A DNA stretch of 64,000 nt from Dyadobacter sp. CY312. Its GTDB lineage: Bacteria; Bacteroidota; Bacteroidia; Cytophagales; Spirosomataceae. The DNA lies in the NCBI RefSeq assembly GCF_021390535.1, contig NZ_JAJUXG010000011.1, positions 357,788-421,787 on the forward strand. Reading direction: 5' to 3'. A program made the position numbers and the translations under genes. Shown here piece by piece: positions 26,499 to 35,295 of the stretch. The notes under the pieces are model-generated. The model had not been told where the DNA came from. It made no database searches and worked only from the letters and a program-made list of their open reading frames with translations. How positions within the stretch are numbered: position 1 is the first letter of the stretch; each line of letters opens with the position of its first letter.

Positions 26499-27590
26499 AT
26501 GTCTTTAAGTCCCCGTTTTATCGCCTTTATATTGGCGTTTCTTATCTCGCTGATCACCACTACTTTTCTGGCATTTGTAGACAGAACGGCAACGAGTATG
26601 CTTTTTGTGGCTTCCATTTCATCGTTTATCTCCTCTTTCTTTCTTGTATTATATGCGGTTGATATTCTGGTTTTCAGGGAAGTCAACAAAATGTACCGGA
26701 CCATCCATAAGCTCAAAATGAGGGATTTCAACATGACTCCGCGTAAAAAGCTGATTCATGAATCGAATCCGATGAAGACGATCAATGATGAGATTTTTGT
26801 ATATGTAACAAAAAAACAAAAGGAGATTGATGAGCTAAAAAAGCTTGAATTATTCAGAAGAGAGTTTCTGGCAGACGTTTCTCACGAGTTCAAAACGCCC
26901 ATTTTTGCTGCCCAGGGATTTATCCATACGTTGCTTGACGGCGCTATGGAAGATGACAAAGTCCGTGAACGCTTTTTAAGGAAAGCCGCCAACAACCTGG
27001 ACAGTCTGGATATTTTGGTAAAGGACTTGCTCGTACTTTCTCAGATGGAGACGGGAGACATCAAAATGAACCTCACCCAGGTTGACATTCATAAATTGAC
27101 GCTGAACATATTTAGCAGACTGGAAAACATTGCTTCTCAAAGAAATGTATCTCTGAAAGTAAAACCAGACGACATTGGCGCCGTGCTGGTAATTGCCGAT
27201 CAGGATCGCATAGAACAGGTTTTACTGAACCTGATCGAGAACGCCATCAAGTATGGAAATGAGGGCGGAAAGGTGATCGTGCATTTCAATGAGAGTAAAA
27301 AGCAGGTTGAAATTGCGATCAGGGACAATGGTCCGGGTATACCGCAGGAACACCTGAACCGTATTTTTGAAAGGTTTTACCGGGTTGACAAGAGCCGCTC
27401 AAAAGAACGCGGCGGCACCGGACTTGGCCTGGCTATTGTGAAACACATCATCAATGCCCACGATACCAAAATAGCTGTGATGTCGAAACCCGATAAAGGA
27501 ACCACCTTTTCTTTTAAGCTTGATAAAGCTATAAAAGTCCACGAAATCGAGGAGAATCCCGGTTCGGCGATTTCAGAAGTAAATTCATAA
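26499..27590 (+). CDS. PhoR-like membrane sensor histidine kinase
   Basis: The 363-residue kinase has two N-terminal membrane helices (about 8-26 and 32-57) with almost no periplasmic loop, a short HAMP-like linker (60-120), then the phospho-acceptor domain with His129 (FLADVSHEFKTPIFAAQG) and an HATPase domain (N box LLNLIENAIKYG, G boxes DNGPGIP and GGTGLGLAIV). It resembles the PhoR kinases of Bacteroidota. No response regulator is next to it, so it is an orphan here; the partner must lie elsewhere. An ACAGCTA-type element lies 9 bases before the ATG. Confidence 0.94.
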   Translation: MSLSPRFIAFILAFLISLITTTFLAFVDRTATSMLFVASISSFISSFFLVLYAVDILVFREVNKMYRTIHKLKMRDFNMTPRKKLIHESNPMKTINDEIFVYVTKKQKEIDELKKLELFRREFLADVSHEFKTPIFAAQGFIHTLLDGAMEDDKVRERFLRKAANNLDSLDILVKDLLVLSQMETGDIKMNLTQVDIHKLTLNIFSRLENIASQRNVSLKVKPDDIGAVLVIADQDRIEQVLLNLIENAIKYGNEGGKVIVHFNESKKQVEIAIRDNGPGIPQEHLNRIFERFYRVDKSRSKERGGTGLGLAIVKHIINAHDTKIAVMSKPDKGTTFSFKLDKAIKVHEIEENPGSAISEVNS

Positions 27591-27608
27591 AATATGTGTC
27601 TTTAAAGC

Positions 27609-27640
27609 AAAACAGCTAAATTCGTATAATTAGCTGTTTA
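27609..27640 (+). terminator. terminator-like hairpin after the orphan kinase gene
   Basis: AAACAGCTAA and TTAGCTGTTT form a 10-bp stem with a 10-base loop; only a weak T tract follows. Confidence 0.5.
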
Positions 27641-27681
27641 TAAAACGCACTTTTCATTCTCAATTCATAACTGTTCATTAC

Positions 27682-27981
27682 ATGTTTGTACACAACGTAT
27701 TTTTTTGGCTTAAAGAAAAAGACAACGAAGAAGCACGCGCTGCACTTCTGAAAGGGATAAAATCATTGGAGGCCATCGAGTCCATCAAATCGGTATACAT
27801 TGGCCCTCCTGCCGCTACACGTCGCCCGGTTATTGACGCGACTTATGATTTTGCTGAAATCCTGATATTTGACGATGAAGCTGGTCATGACGTTTATCAG
27901 GTTCATCCTTTACATAAAAAATTCATTGAAGAAAACGCACACCTTTGGGAAAGAGTTTTGATCTATGACGTTGAGGCATAA
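27682..27981 (+). CDS. Dabb (stress-responsive alpha/beta-barrel) family protein
   Basis: The 99-residue protein fits the dimeric Dabb ferredoxin-like fold: N-terminal MFVHNVFFWLK with His4, a middle helix, FAEILIFDDEAGHDVYQVHPLHKKFIEE and a last strand ERVLIYDVE. The Y-x-x-HP-x-H segment is the family signature. Members act in stress response or in small-molecule modification, often as domains of unknown specificity. It is preceded by a hairpin and followed by the long hairpin at 28011-28087, so it is probably a single-gene unit next to the candidate origin. Confidence 0.9.
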   Translation: MFVHNVFFWLKEKDNEEARAALLKGIKSLEAIESIKSVYIGPPAATRRPVIDATYDFAEILIFDDEAGHDVYQVHPLHKKFIEENAHLWERVLIYDVEA

Positions 27982-28010
27982 ACTCACATTTTAGTTCGCA
28001 AATTGTTTTT

Positions 28011-28087
28011 GTCAGGTATAGTCCATTTTCAGTCATTACCGTTCATTTTCATGAACCACCAACTGAACCGGTCTATACCTGACTTTT
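28011..28087 (+). terminator. long three-tier hairpin, terminator or structured RNA
   Basis: Outer arms GTCAGGTATAG / CTATACCTGAC (one base offset), middle arms TCAGT / ACTGA and an inner perfect stem GTTCAT-TTTC-ATGAAC fit inside each other, then TTTTTT. It follows the Dabb gene. The size is larger than a normal terminator. Confidence 0.7.
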
Positions 28088-28115
28088 TTATGTCCTGATA
28101 AATTATTACGCTACA

Positions 28116-28300
28116 CTATCCACATTTCTAAAAAACTTATCCACACTTGTCCACATTAGTTATCCACATCAATACTGTGGATAACCTGTTAACGTATCCA
28201 CAGTAAGTCTATTTACAGCCATTTACACCACATTTAGTAGCAGTTAACACTGTGGATAACTATTTTGTTATTAACATTTGTTTGAAATTCGGAAGGCACT
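28116..28300. other. DnaA-box cluster; candidate chromosomal replication origin (oriC)
   Basis: Seven DnaA boxes lie within 144 bases. Perfect TTATCCACA: 28137-28145 and 28160-28168 on plus, 28176-28184 and 28251-28259 on minus. One mismatch: CTATCCACA 28116-28124, TTGTCCACA 28147-28155, GTATCCACA 28194-28202. An AT-rich stretch (28261-28290) next to the last box could be the unwinding element. The region is non-coding. About 70% of coding sequence to the right is on the plus strand, while the left side is about even, weakly fitting an origin. No dnaA or dnaN gene is in the window, which is common in Bacteroidota. Confidence 0.78.
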
Positions 28301-28348
28301 ATTACCAGGAACAAGTCGTTTTTAAGGTATCAAACAACAATTGAAGCC

Positions 28349-28633
28349 ATGAATAAAAACAGAATAGGAATAGCCATCGTAATGACGCTGATAGCAGCGG
28401 TAAGCATTTCATCCTGTACATACCGGTCTTATCATCCTGCCTATGACAATGGGTACGGATACCGACACTACCCACCGCCTCCACCGCCCAGACGAGTGGT
28501 TGTAGTACGACCAAGTCCGCCACCGAGAGTGGTGTATCGGGAGAATCGCCGCGCCAAACATTACAAGCGTGGCAATAGCAGAAACAACGCACGTCAATAT
28601 GGACATAACGGCCGCACGCACGGTCCGAGATAA
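28349..28633 (+). CDS. small proline/arginine-rich lipoprotein
   Basis: A 94-residue product with a lipoprotein signal (lipobox ISSC, Cys23), then a Tyr/Pro-rich stretch (YGYRHYPPPPPPRRVVVV) and a strongly basic His/Arg/Asn-rich C-terminus. It probably lies in the periplasm or outer membrane. Similar low-complexity lipoproteins are common in Bacteroidota and have no known role. It is the first gene right of the DnaA-box cluster and has its own terminator. Confidence 0.72.
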   Translation: MNKNRIGIAIVMTLIAAVSISSCTYRSYHPAYDNGYGYRHYPPPPPPRRVVVVRPSPPPRVVYRENRRAKHYKRGNSRNNARQYGHNGRTHGPR

Positions 28634-28658
28634 TATTTCAATCAGTGTTTAATGCCAG

Positions 28659-28696
28659 GCCGGGAGCAGTGAATTTTCATTGTTTCCGGCTTTTTT
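28659..28696 (+). terminator. rho-independent terminator
   Basis: GCCGGGAGCAGTG pairs with CATTGTTTCCGGC (with wobbles), followed by six T. Confidence 0.75.
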
Positions 28697-28800
28697 ATTT
28701 ACCTATACTGCCATAAAAAGTCAGTTTTCCGATTTGTGCTTGTTTTATCTTAAACGGAAGTCGTTGTTTGCACTGTGAAACAATAAACACCTCAGCACCG

Positions 28801-30177
28801 ATGCTTGCATTCTCTATCATCATTTATCTTTTGCTCAATCTGGCGATAGGACTTTGGGCTTCAAAAAGAATAAAAACGACGACTGACTTTGTTTTGGCGG
28901 GAAGAAAACTTCCGCTCATTCTGGCAGCATCTGCCACATTTGCTACCTGGTTCGGTTCGGAAACCATCATGGGAGCACCTTCCGAATTCATTCAGCATGG
29001 TGTGCTGGGTATTATTGAAGACCCCTTCGGAGCTGCTCTCTGCCTTTTTCTGGTCGGGATGTTCTTTGCCCGGCGATTCTATAAAATGAACATCATTACG
29101 TTCTGTGATTTTTTCAGAATACGTTATGGACGAAATGCGGAATTACTTTCTGCTGTACTCATCATTCCTTCCTATTTCAGCTGGATTGCTGCACAGTTGC
29201 TTGCCATGGGGATTGTGCTTAAAATCGTTTTAGGCTGGCCGCTTACTGAGTGTATTCTGCTCAGTTCGGTGGTGGTCGTTTTATATACGATCTGGGGAGG
29301 CATGTGGTCGATTTCGATCACCGATTTTATCCAAACCATTATGATCATTGCCGGCCTGCTGATTGTTTCAGTGGTTTTGTATGTCAAAGTCGGCGGTTTC
29401 ACACCGTTAATTGAAGCCGCACCAAAGGATTTTTTCAGATTCTATCCGGAGTTCACCTTCAAAGGTTATGCCCAATACTTAGCCGCCTGGATCACAATCG
29501 GGCTTGGATCTATCCCGCAACAGGACGTTTTTCAACGTGTCATGTCTGCAAAATCTGCTGATGTTTCTGTCAAGGCCACATTACTTTCATCTTTGATGTA
29601 CCTCACCGTAGCGCTGCTTCCCCTGTTCATCGGCCTTTGCGGGCATTATCTGTACCCTGCTGCTACCGGCGCTGACGGACAAATGATCATTCCCAATATG
29701 GTTTTGCAACACATGAGCCTGCCTCTTCAGATCATGTTCTTCGGTGCTCTTGTGTCTGCAATCCTGAGTACGACAAGCAGTGCCATTATGGCTCCTGCCG
29801 CTATTTTGGGAGAGAATATTGTTAAGTTTTTCAGGCCAGAGCTGACGGATAAACAACTCCTGGCCATTATCCGCATTGGCATTGTGGTTATCACTGCGGT
29901 TTGTATTTATATGGCATCTACCCGTGAAAGTATTTTTGAACTTGTCGCCGAATCTTCCGCATTCAGTCTTGTCTGCCTTTTTGTGCCATTGGCAGCAGGT
30001 TTGTATTGGAAAAACACCAACCAGACCGGTTGTATCATTTCAATGGTTGCTGGGCTCGTTGTATGGTTGGCTTGTGTAAAACTGGAAACTGTACATCCTC
30101 CGTTGCTGTATGGTTTGCTGGCGAGTTTTGTCGGGATGGCAGCGGGGATGGTTGTCCCAAAATTCAAATCCGTGTAA
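28801..30177 (+). CDS. sodium:solute symporter (SSS family)
   Basis: Using ATG 28801 the protein has 458 residues and about 13 membrane helices. The N-terminus (FVLAGRKLPLILAASATFATWFGSETIMG) is the SSS signature region; TM helix 5-6 contains IWGGMWSISITDFIQTIMI and the conserved GSIPQQDVFQRVMSAKS segment follows. Family members import sugars, amino acids or carboxylates with Na+. The TTG at 28768 would add 11 residues that do not look like the family. Substrate cannot be assigned. It converges with the DUF6265 gene, with only 3 bases between the stops. Confidence 0.93.
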   Translation: MLAFSIIIYLLLNLAIGLWASKRIKTTTDFVLAGRKLPLILAASATFATWFGSETIMGAPSEFIQHGVLGIIEDPFGAALCLFLVGMFFARRFYKMNIITFCDFFRIRYGRNAELLSAVLIIPSYFSWIAAQLLAMGIVLKIVLGWPLTECILLSSVVVVLYTIWGGMWSISITDFIQTIMIIAGLLIVSVVLYVKVGGFTPLIEAAPKDFFRFYPEFTFKGYAQYLAAWITIGLGSIPQQDVFQRVMSAKSADVSVKATLLSSLMYLTVALLPLFIGLCGHYLYPAATGADGQMIIPNMVLQHMSLPLQIMFFGALVSAILSTTSSAIMAPAAILGENIVKFFRPELTDKQLLAIIRIGIVVITAVCIYMASTRESIFELVAESSAFSLVCLFVPLAAGLYWKNTNQTGCIISMVAGLVVWLACVKLETVHPPLLYGLLASFVGMAAGMVVPKFKSV

Positions 30178-30180
30178 ATC

Positions 30181-30666
30181 CTATTCCCTTTTACGCAAGA
30201 AATTGAAGACGATTTTCTCCCACTCGCCTTTCTTATTTTTCTCTTCCAAAATCACATCCAGTTTATCAGAAACCACAGCATATATCAACCGTACGGATTG
30301 ATCTTTTGCTTCAAAGACGGCTTTGTTACTCTCCAAAGAAACGAGCGGATAGGATAAAGGAGCATTTTTTTCTTCCCAGCCGATACTGCCCGGATTAAAA
30401 TGCCGTAGCTTCATAACGGGGGTGTCTCCCTCCTGTTCGATGATAACAAATTCATAGAAAACAGGCTTGCCATCTTTAACGCAACGAAAACTTGATACCA
30501 TTGAATTGCCTATTGGGGTGCCCCAATACTCCTCCATATCACCCCACTCGTGTTTCACCTGCCAGGTTCCGGATATAAAAGCAAGATCGGAAACAGAAGC
30601 TTTAAATTGCTGAGCGTAGCTGGCACCAGAAAAACAAAGAAGAAATAGTAAATGTCTGAAATTCAT
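30181..30666 (-). CDS. secreted DUF6265-family protein
   Basis: With the ATG at 30666 the product has 161 residues and a signal peptide (cleavage near SYAQQ). The conserved pattern FISGTWQVKHEWGDMEEYWG, then FRCVKDGKPVFYEFVIIEQEG and LRHFNPGSIGWEEK, matches the DUF6265 lipocalin-like fold. Function unknown. A longer reading from 30723 would run into the terminator stem at 30703-30740, which supports the shorter start. Confidence 0.85.
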   Translation of the reverse strand: MNFRHLLFLLCFSGASYAQQFKASVSDLAFISGTWQVKHEWGDMEEYWGTPIGNSMVSSFRCVKDGKPVFYEFVIIEQEGDTPVMKLRHFNPGSIGWEEKNAPLSYPLVSLESNKAVFEAKDQSVRLIYAVVSDKLDVILEEKNKKGEWEKIVFNFLRKRE

Positions 30667-30702
30667 AATACGAGTGGCTTTTATGTCTCTAAAAATACAA
30701 CA

Positions 30703-30740
30703 AAAACGCCGGCAGGACTTCAAAATCCTGCCGGCGTTTT
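30703..30740 (-). terminator. strong rho-independent terminator after the Gfo/Idh gene
   Basis: A perfect stem of 16 bp (AAAACGCCGGCAGGAT-like arms, 30703-30740) around a short loop, with A/T runs at both ends so it may work in both directions. Confidence 0.88.
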
Positions 30741-30757
30741 CATAAATTACGATAACC

Positions 30758-31813
30758 TTAAAGAGATACTACTCGCTTCTCTGTATCACTCAGTATGGCT
30801 GCTTCAATGATCGTCATTGTATTTACACCATCTGACGCTGTAACAGGTTCAGTAGTATTATTCACGATAGACTGATAAATACCTTCGAAATAATCCAGAT
30901 AGTTTCCCTTTTCAGTTTCAATCTGTTTTCTAACAATTTGGCCGTCGATCTCCGTGTGCAAAATTCCCTGTTTTTCAACCGGCTCGGTACACCAGTCAGT
31001 TGTATTGGGTTTTTCTCCGGCAACAAGTTTGTCTTCCTGCAAATCTCCCCGACTTTTCAGGAATGATCCTTTCAATCCCTGAATTACATAAGCAGGAACG
31101 GCTTCTCTGGCAACAAAACCGCCTTTGAGCCTTACCCGAAGTTTGTCGTAAAAAAGCAACAATTCGAAATAGTCATTGACCTGAGAACCCGGGCGCACAA
31201 TGCGTAAATCGGCATAAACTGCTTTTGGCATACCAAACAAATGCAGCGCCTGGTCGGTCACGTGCGATCCTCTGTCTTTCAGCAATCCAGATCCCGGCGT
31301 AGGCGTTTCAAGGTGCGCTTTTGCATTCAGCTCCGGACTATGCTGTTCGTAAGAAAAGGTAACTTCTACCAATTCTCCCAAAACACCTTTATTGACAATA
31401 TTTTTAACCGTTTTATAATCACTGTCCCACCGGCGATTTTGAAATACAGATAACTTCAAACCTTTCTCTTTTGCGAGCGCTTCCAGCTCTTTGGCTTCTG
31501 CCAATGTTGCTGTAAATGCTTTTTCCACCACGGCATGTTTCCCTGCGAGCAATACTTTTTTAGTGTATTCGAAATGAGAATCGATGGGCGTATTGACAAT
31601 TACCAGCTCCACTTCCTCATCTTCGAGAATCGACTCCAGAGACGGATAACTTTTCACTTCGGGATAATCCTGTTGTATCAGCTTCTTGCTTCTTTCCCAT
31701 GAACCCGTGATTTCAAAACCGGGGTGAAGATTAAGAAATGGGGCATGAAAAATTTTGCCCGACATTCCGTAAGACAGCAGGGCTGTTTTAATAATTCTTT
31801 TTTCAGAAGACAT
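30758..31813 (-). CDS. Gfo/Idh/MocA-family NAD(P)-dependent oxidoreductase
   Basis: The 351-residue protein has an N-terminal Rossmann domain (LLSYGMSGKIFHAPFL, about 12-27, the YdgJ-like variant of GxGxxG), a sugar-binding C-terminal domain and the helix HVTDQALHLFGMP. The usual EKP motif reads EKA here (AVVEKAFTA): the catalytic Lys is kept but Pro is replaced by Ala. Family members oxidise or reduce sugars, inositols or related alcohols. It is followed 10 bases away (upstream in transcription) by the SDR gene, so the two probably form one transcript. Confidence 0.93.
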   Translation of the reverse strand: MSSEKRIIKTALLSYGMSGKIFHAPFLNLHPGFEITGSWERSKKLIQQDYPEVKSYPSLESILEDEEVELVIVNTPIDSHFEYTKKVLLAGKHAVVEKAFTATLAEAKELEALAKEKGLKLSVFQNRRWDSDYKTVKNIVNKGVLGELVEVTFSYEQHSPELNAKAHLETPTPGSGLLKDRGSHVTDQALHLFGMPKAVYADLRIVRPGSQVNDYFELLLFYDKLRVRLKGGFVAREAVPAYVIQGLKGSFLKSRGDLQEDKLVAGEKPNTTDWCTEPVEKQGILHTEIDGQIVRKQIETEKGNYLDYFEGIYQSIVNNTTEPVTASDGVNTMTIIEAAILSDTEKRVVSL

Positions 31814-31823
31814 ATGTACTTTT

Positions 31824-32618
31824 TTATATAATAAACTTCGCTACTCCCCCATCTACTTTCAGGGCGGCGCCGGTGGTTGCGGATGAAAGCGGACTGGCGA
31901 CGTAGGTAACCAAATTCGCGATTTCCTCTACCGATGCGAAACGCTGAAGTAATGATGATGGTCTTGCTGTTTTGAAAAAATCCTTTTCGGCTTCCTCGGG
32001 TGTGACATTGGCAGATGTCGCCAGTTGTTTTACAAACTCACCTACCCCTTCCGATTTGGTCGGTCCGGGAAGAATAGCATTCACCGTAACGTTGGTTCCT
32101 TTGGTAAGCTCTGCCAAACCGCGGCTCACGGCCAGCTGCATGGTTTTGGTCGCTCCATAATGGATCATTTCCTCAGGAATATTCACACCCGATTCACTGG
32201 AAATAAACATAATACGTCCCCAGTCCTTAGCCAGCATTTTTGGAAAGAAATACCTCGCAAGCCTCACTCCGCTGAGCACATTCACTTCAAAAAACCGAAA
32301 CCATTCTTCATCGGCAATTTCAACAAATGGCTTGGGTTCAAAAATCCCGGCATTATTGATCAGAATATCTACATCCGGCAGATTTTCGAGAAGCGTATTC
32401 ACTTCTTCTACCTTGGAGAAATCTGCGGCAGCTCCGGATATAAGTCCTTCCGGCACAATTACCCGTAATTTCTCTATTGCTTCAATCACCCTGGCTTCCG
32501 AACGTCCGTTGATAATTACCGTCGCTCCTTCTTCCAATAATTTCTGAGCAATGGCAAAACCAATTCCCTGTGTTGAGCCACTTATAAATGCTGTTTTTCC
32601 TGTTAATTGTAAATCCAT
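31824..32618 (-). CDS. short-chain dehydrogenase/reductase (SDR)
   Basis: With the ATG at 32618 the protein has 264 residues and starts MDLQLTGKTAFISG. The cofactor motif is SGSTQGIG (13-20), NNAG at 88-91, and the catalytic residues are Ser141, Tyr154 and Lys158 (YGATK). The C-terminus GAALKVDGGVAKFII is typical of classical SDRs. Reaction: NAD(P)-dependent oxidation or reduction of a hydroxyl or keto group; the substrate is unknown. It is the first gene of the SDR-Gfo/Idh pair. The longer frame (to 32675) adds residues not found in SDRs. Confidence 0.93.
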   Translation of the reverse strand: MDLQLTGKTAFISGSTQGIGFAIAQKLLEEGATVIINGRSEARVIEAIEKLRVIVPEGLISGAAADFSKVEEVNTLLENLPDVDILINNAGIFEPKPFVEIADEEWFRFFEVNVLSGVRLARYFFPKMLAKDWGRIMFISSESGVNIPEEMIHYGATKTMQLAVSRGLAELTKGTNVTVNAILPGPTKSEGVGEFVKQLATSANVTPEEAEKDFFKTARPSSLLQRFASVEEIANLVTYVASPLSSATTGAALKVDGGVAKFII

Positions 32619-32737
32619 ATGATGCAATTTTATAAAACCTGAAAGACTAGTCAACACCACAAAAGCCGAAATCAATCCCTGTAAAGGCCTTTTTCAAATT
32701 AATACAATTATATGCTCTTGAAAAAACCATCCATTTT

Positions 32738-33934
32738 TTACAGACCTTTCACCGGAAGTCCGCTCGGAACCCTGGCCGGAATGGTCTTGTCGAAAGTGTC
32801 GTCGTTAAGCGTATTCAGAAACTCTACGATCCTGGAAATGTCGCGAAAATTCACATTCATTTGTGTCGCGAGTGTATCCATTTGCTGTGGTTTCACATTC
32901 GGATTGATGATTTTACCTCCCGCAATATCTTCATAAAATTGCAGCACCTGTTCCAGCGTATTAAACTTCCCGCTGTGCATGTATGGCGCTGTGTAACGCA
33001 GATTTCGCAGTGTAGGCGTTCGGAAAGCATAGTCGCCGTTCACTCCGGAATCACTCTCTTTTCGGTTTTGAGAATCGGGAACGCCCAGTGTATGCAGTTT
33101 GAAATCCGACAGCATAGGTCCTGAATGACATTTGGCGCAACCTGTTTTCAGAAACAAATTCAGCCCTTCTTTTTCTCCCGTAGAAAGCGCGTTGCTGTCG
33201 CCCCGCATGTATTGGTCAAACCGGGAATTGTTGGCGACGAGTGTCCGTTCGTAAGCTGCTATGGCTTTGGCAAGATTCTCCGCATTGACAGGCGAATTAT
33301 CTTTAAATGCCGCTGCAAAACGTACATTGTATTCAGGAATTTTTCTGATTCTGGCCACTATCTCATCAATCACTTTTTCTTCCACATACTGATGTCCACG
33401 CATTTCTTCCAGCGTTTTGATCGGCACGAGCGCCTGCTCCTCCAACCCTTTCGCCCGAAGATCCCAGAACATGGGAGCCGACTCAGCATGGTAAACGGCA
33501 CCATTTCTGATTCCATTGAAAGCTGTGTTCAGAATACTTTGAGAATTTCTTTTTACAAATGGAATATCATTAGGCAACAAAAACTGTCGTTTGCTCCCGC
33601 TACCTTTACCATTCACCCCTATTGAAGTTTCCAGAAACTCTGCATAATTAAATTCAGGCTGATGACAGGTTGCGCAGGACACGTCTTTATTGCCGGATAA
33701 AATCGGATCAAAAAACAATAATCTCCCTAATTCCACTTTTTCTACGGTAGAAGGATTACCGCATGGATGCGTTACAAATTCGGGCAAAGCAGCAAGCACA
33801 TCCAGTTTGTCAGAAGTTTTATGTTTTGTTTTAGCCAGAGATTTCCGTTCGCTACCACCACAGCCCATCATCATCGCACCCAGCACGAAGAACAACAGGT
33901 AAAAGAAAGTAGAACTTACGGTTTTGAAATTCAT
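32738..33934 (-). CDS. di-heme cytochrome c peroxidase / MauG-family lipoprotein
   Basis: The 398-residue protein is a lipoprotein (lipobox MMGC, Cys25). It has two haem-binding sites: CATCH (87-91) and CAKCH (266-270), the spacing expected for the CCP/MauG fold; FNTLEQVLQFYEDIAGGK and the closing FLNTLNDD segment also fit. Such enzymes reduce H2O2 with electrons from cytochrome c or oxidise protein/other substrates in the periplasm. It has its own gap on each side, so the message is probably monocistronic. The GNGSSRVPSG-like extreme C-terminus (RVPSGLPVKGL) is usual. Confidence 0.95.
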   Translation of the reverse strand: MNFKTVSSTFFYLLFFVLGAMMMGCGGSERKSLAKTKHKTSDKLDVLAALPEFVTHPCGNPSTVEKVELGRLLFFDPILSGNKDVSCATCHQPEFNYAEFLETSIGVNGKGSGSKRQFLLPNDIPFVKRNSQSILNTAFNGIRNGAVYHAESAPMFWDLRAKGLEEQALVPIKTLEEMRGHQYVEEKVIDEIVARIRKIPEYNVRFAAAFKDNSPVNAENLAKAIAAYERTLVANNSRFDQYMRGDSNALSTGEKEGLNLFLKTGCAKCHSGPMLSDFKLHTLGVPDSQNRKESDSGVNGDYAFRTPTLRNLRYTAPYMHSGKFNTLEQVLQFYEDIAGGKIINPNVKPQQMDTLATQMNVNFRDISRIVEFLNTLNDDTFDKTIPARVPSGLPVKGL

Positions 33935-34208
33935 GTAACGAAATGATGCAGAAATACACTGTTGTACAAAGGCAGAACGCCACCATATTTAACCCAAATC
34001 ATGTGAATTAAGTAGAGATTGACGACGTCTGAATCAGACAAAAAATACCATTTATTACCAGCGATTTTATTCAAGAGTGAAGCTTGGTACGCATAACCCA
34101 ATTTGAGATTATTCCGGGAATAGACTACTTTTACCTGCTGTTTCCGGCATTCGGAAATAATTATACCGATATTCTCTATCAAAAGGATGTTAGCATATTA
34201 AGTACGTT

Positions 34209-35102
34209 ATGAGAAAAGCTTTCATCCAATTGCATATCGCCATTATACTGGCAGGTTTCACTGGCGTTTTCGGCAAGTTGATCACCCTCAACGAAGGTTT
34301 GCTGGTTTGGTACCGCATGTTAATTTCGAGTGTATTGTTGCTGCTGATTCTGGGCTCTGCCAAACGACTGGAAACAATATCAGGAAGAGATTTTCGTAAA
34401 ATTGCCTTTGCTGGTTTCCTTTTGGGAATTCACTGGATATTCTTTTACGGAAGTATTAAGTATTCCAATATTTCTGTGGGTGTAGTCTGTTTCTCGCTAA
34501 ACGGGTTCTTCACCGCCATTCTGGCTCCTTTGATCAATAAGAAAAAAATTGCCGTATCTGAGCTCCTTCTCAGCTGTTTGACGTTGCTGGGTATTGTTCT
34601 TATTTTCAGTTTTGACTCCAAATATCGCGTTGGTATTGTTCTGGGAGTGATTTCCTCTTTACTTGCCGCGCTTTACACCATTGTGAACGAAAGGCTGGCA
34701 CATTCCTACAAAAGTGAAACCATCACCGTTTACCAGATGACGGGCGGAGCGGCAGCAATCGGTTTGCTGATGCCCATTTACCTGCATTTCTTCCCGGTTG
34801 AGACACTCATTCCCTCCATGATGGACTTCGGTTACCTCACCATGCTTTCTTTGTTCTGTACCGTTCTGCTCTATTTACTGCTCACGCAGGCACTACGAAA
34901 GATTTCAGCATTTACCGTAAATCTCAGTTTCAATCTGGAACCGGTTTATACCATCGCTCTTGCTATTATTTTTTTCAAAGAGAACCGTGAACTTACCGCA
35001 CCTTTCTACATCGGTTTGGGCCTGATCATCTTGTCGCTGGCGTTGCAGATGATCAAAGTATTTGCGGAAAACAAAAAAGCCAAGGTCCTGGCAAACCGTT
35101 AA
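34209..35102 (+). CDS. EamA-family (DMT superfamily) membrane transporter
   Basis: The 297-residue protein has ten predicted helices in two EamA repeats (about 5-135 and 145-285). Each repeat contains typical sequences: GLLVWYRMLISSVLLLLIL, then GIHWIFFYGSIKYSNISVGVVC, and in the second half FTVNLSFNLEPVYTIALAIIFFKE. EamA proteins usually export metabolites such as amino acids. The substrate is unknown. The 274-base gap before it holds no convincing gene or signal. Confidence 0.92.
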   Translation: MRKAFIQLHIAIILAGFTGVFGKLITLNEGLLVWYRMLISSVLLLLILGSAKRLETISGRDFRKIAFAGFLLGIHWIFFYGSIKYSNISVGVVCFSLNGFFTAILAPLINKKKIAVSELLLSCLTLLGIVLIFSFDSKYRVGIVLGVISSLLAALYTIVNERLAHSYKSETITVYQMTGGAAAIGLLMPIYLHFFPVETLIPSMMDFGYLTMLSLFCTVLLYLLLTQALRKISAFTVNLSFNLEPVYTIALAIIFFKENRELTAPFYIGLGLIILSLALQMIKVFAENKKAKVLANR

Positions 35103-35295
35103 AATAATACCTGCCTCGCGATAAAACATCAACAGTATAGCGTCCTGAGAAGACAGCAGATTAAAAAATAAACATCTGGAATCAAGTAACTTCTACCCTA
35201 CTCACGACTTTTGAGCATGATCACTTCGACTTTAAAATTCCAGTCGACTGTAACGATACAACACAATACCAGAGGTTTAATTACTTAACGCTGAC

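Noticed and set aside
33931..34182. 83-residue minus-strand frame overlapping the peroxidase start
   Set aside because: No signal, domain or consistent composition; it overlaps the start of the peroxidase gene and lies in a spacer without support.
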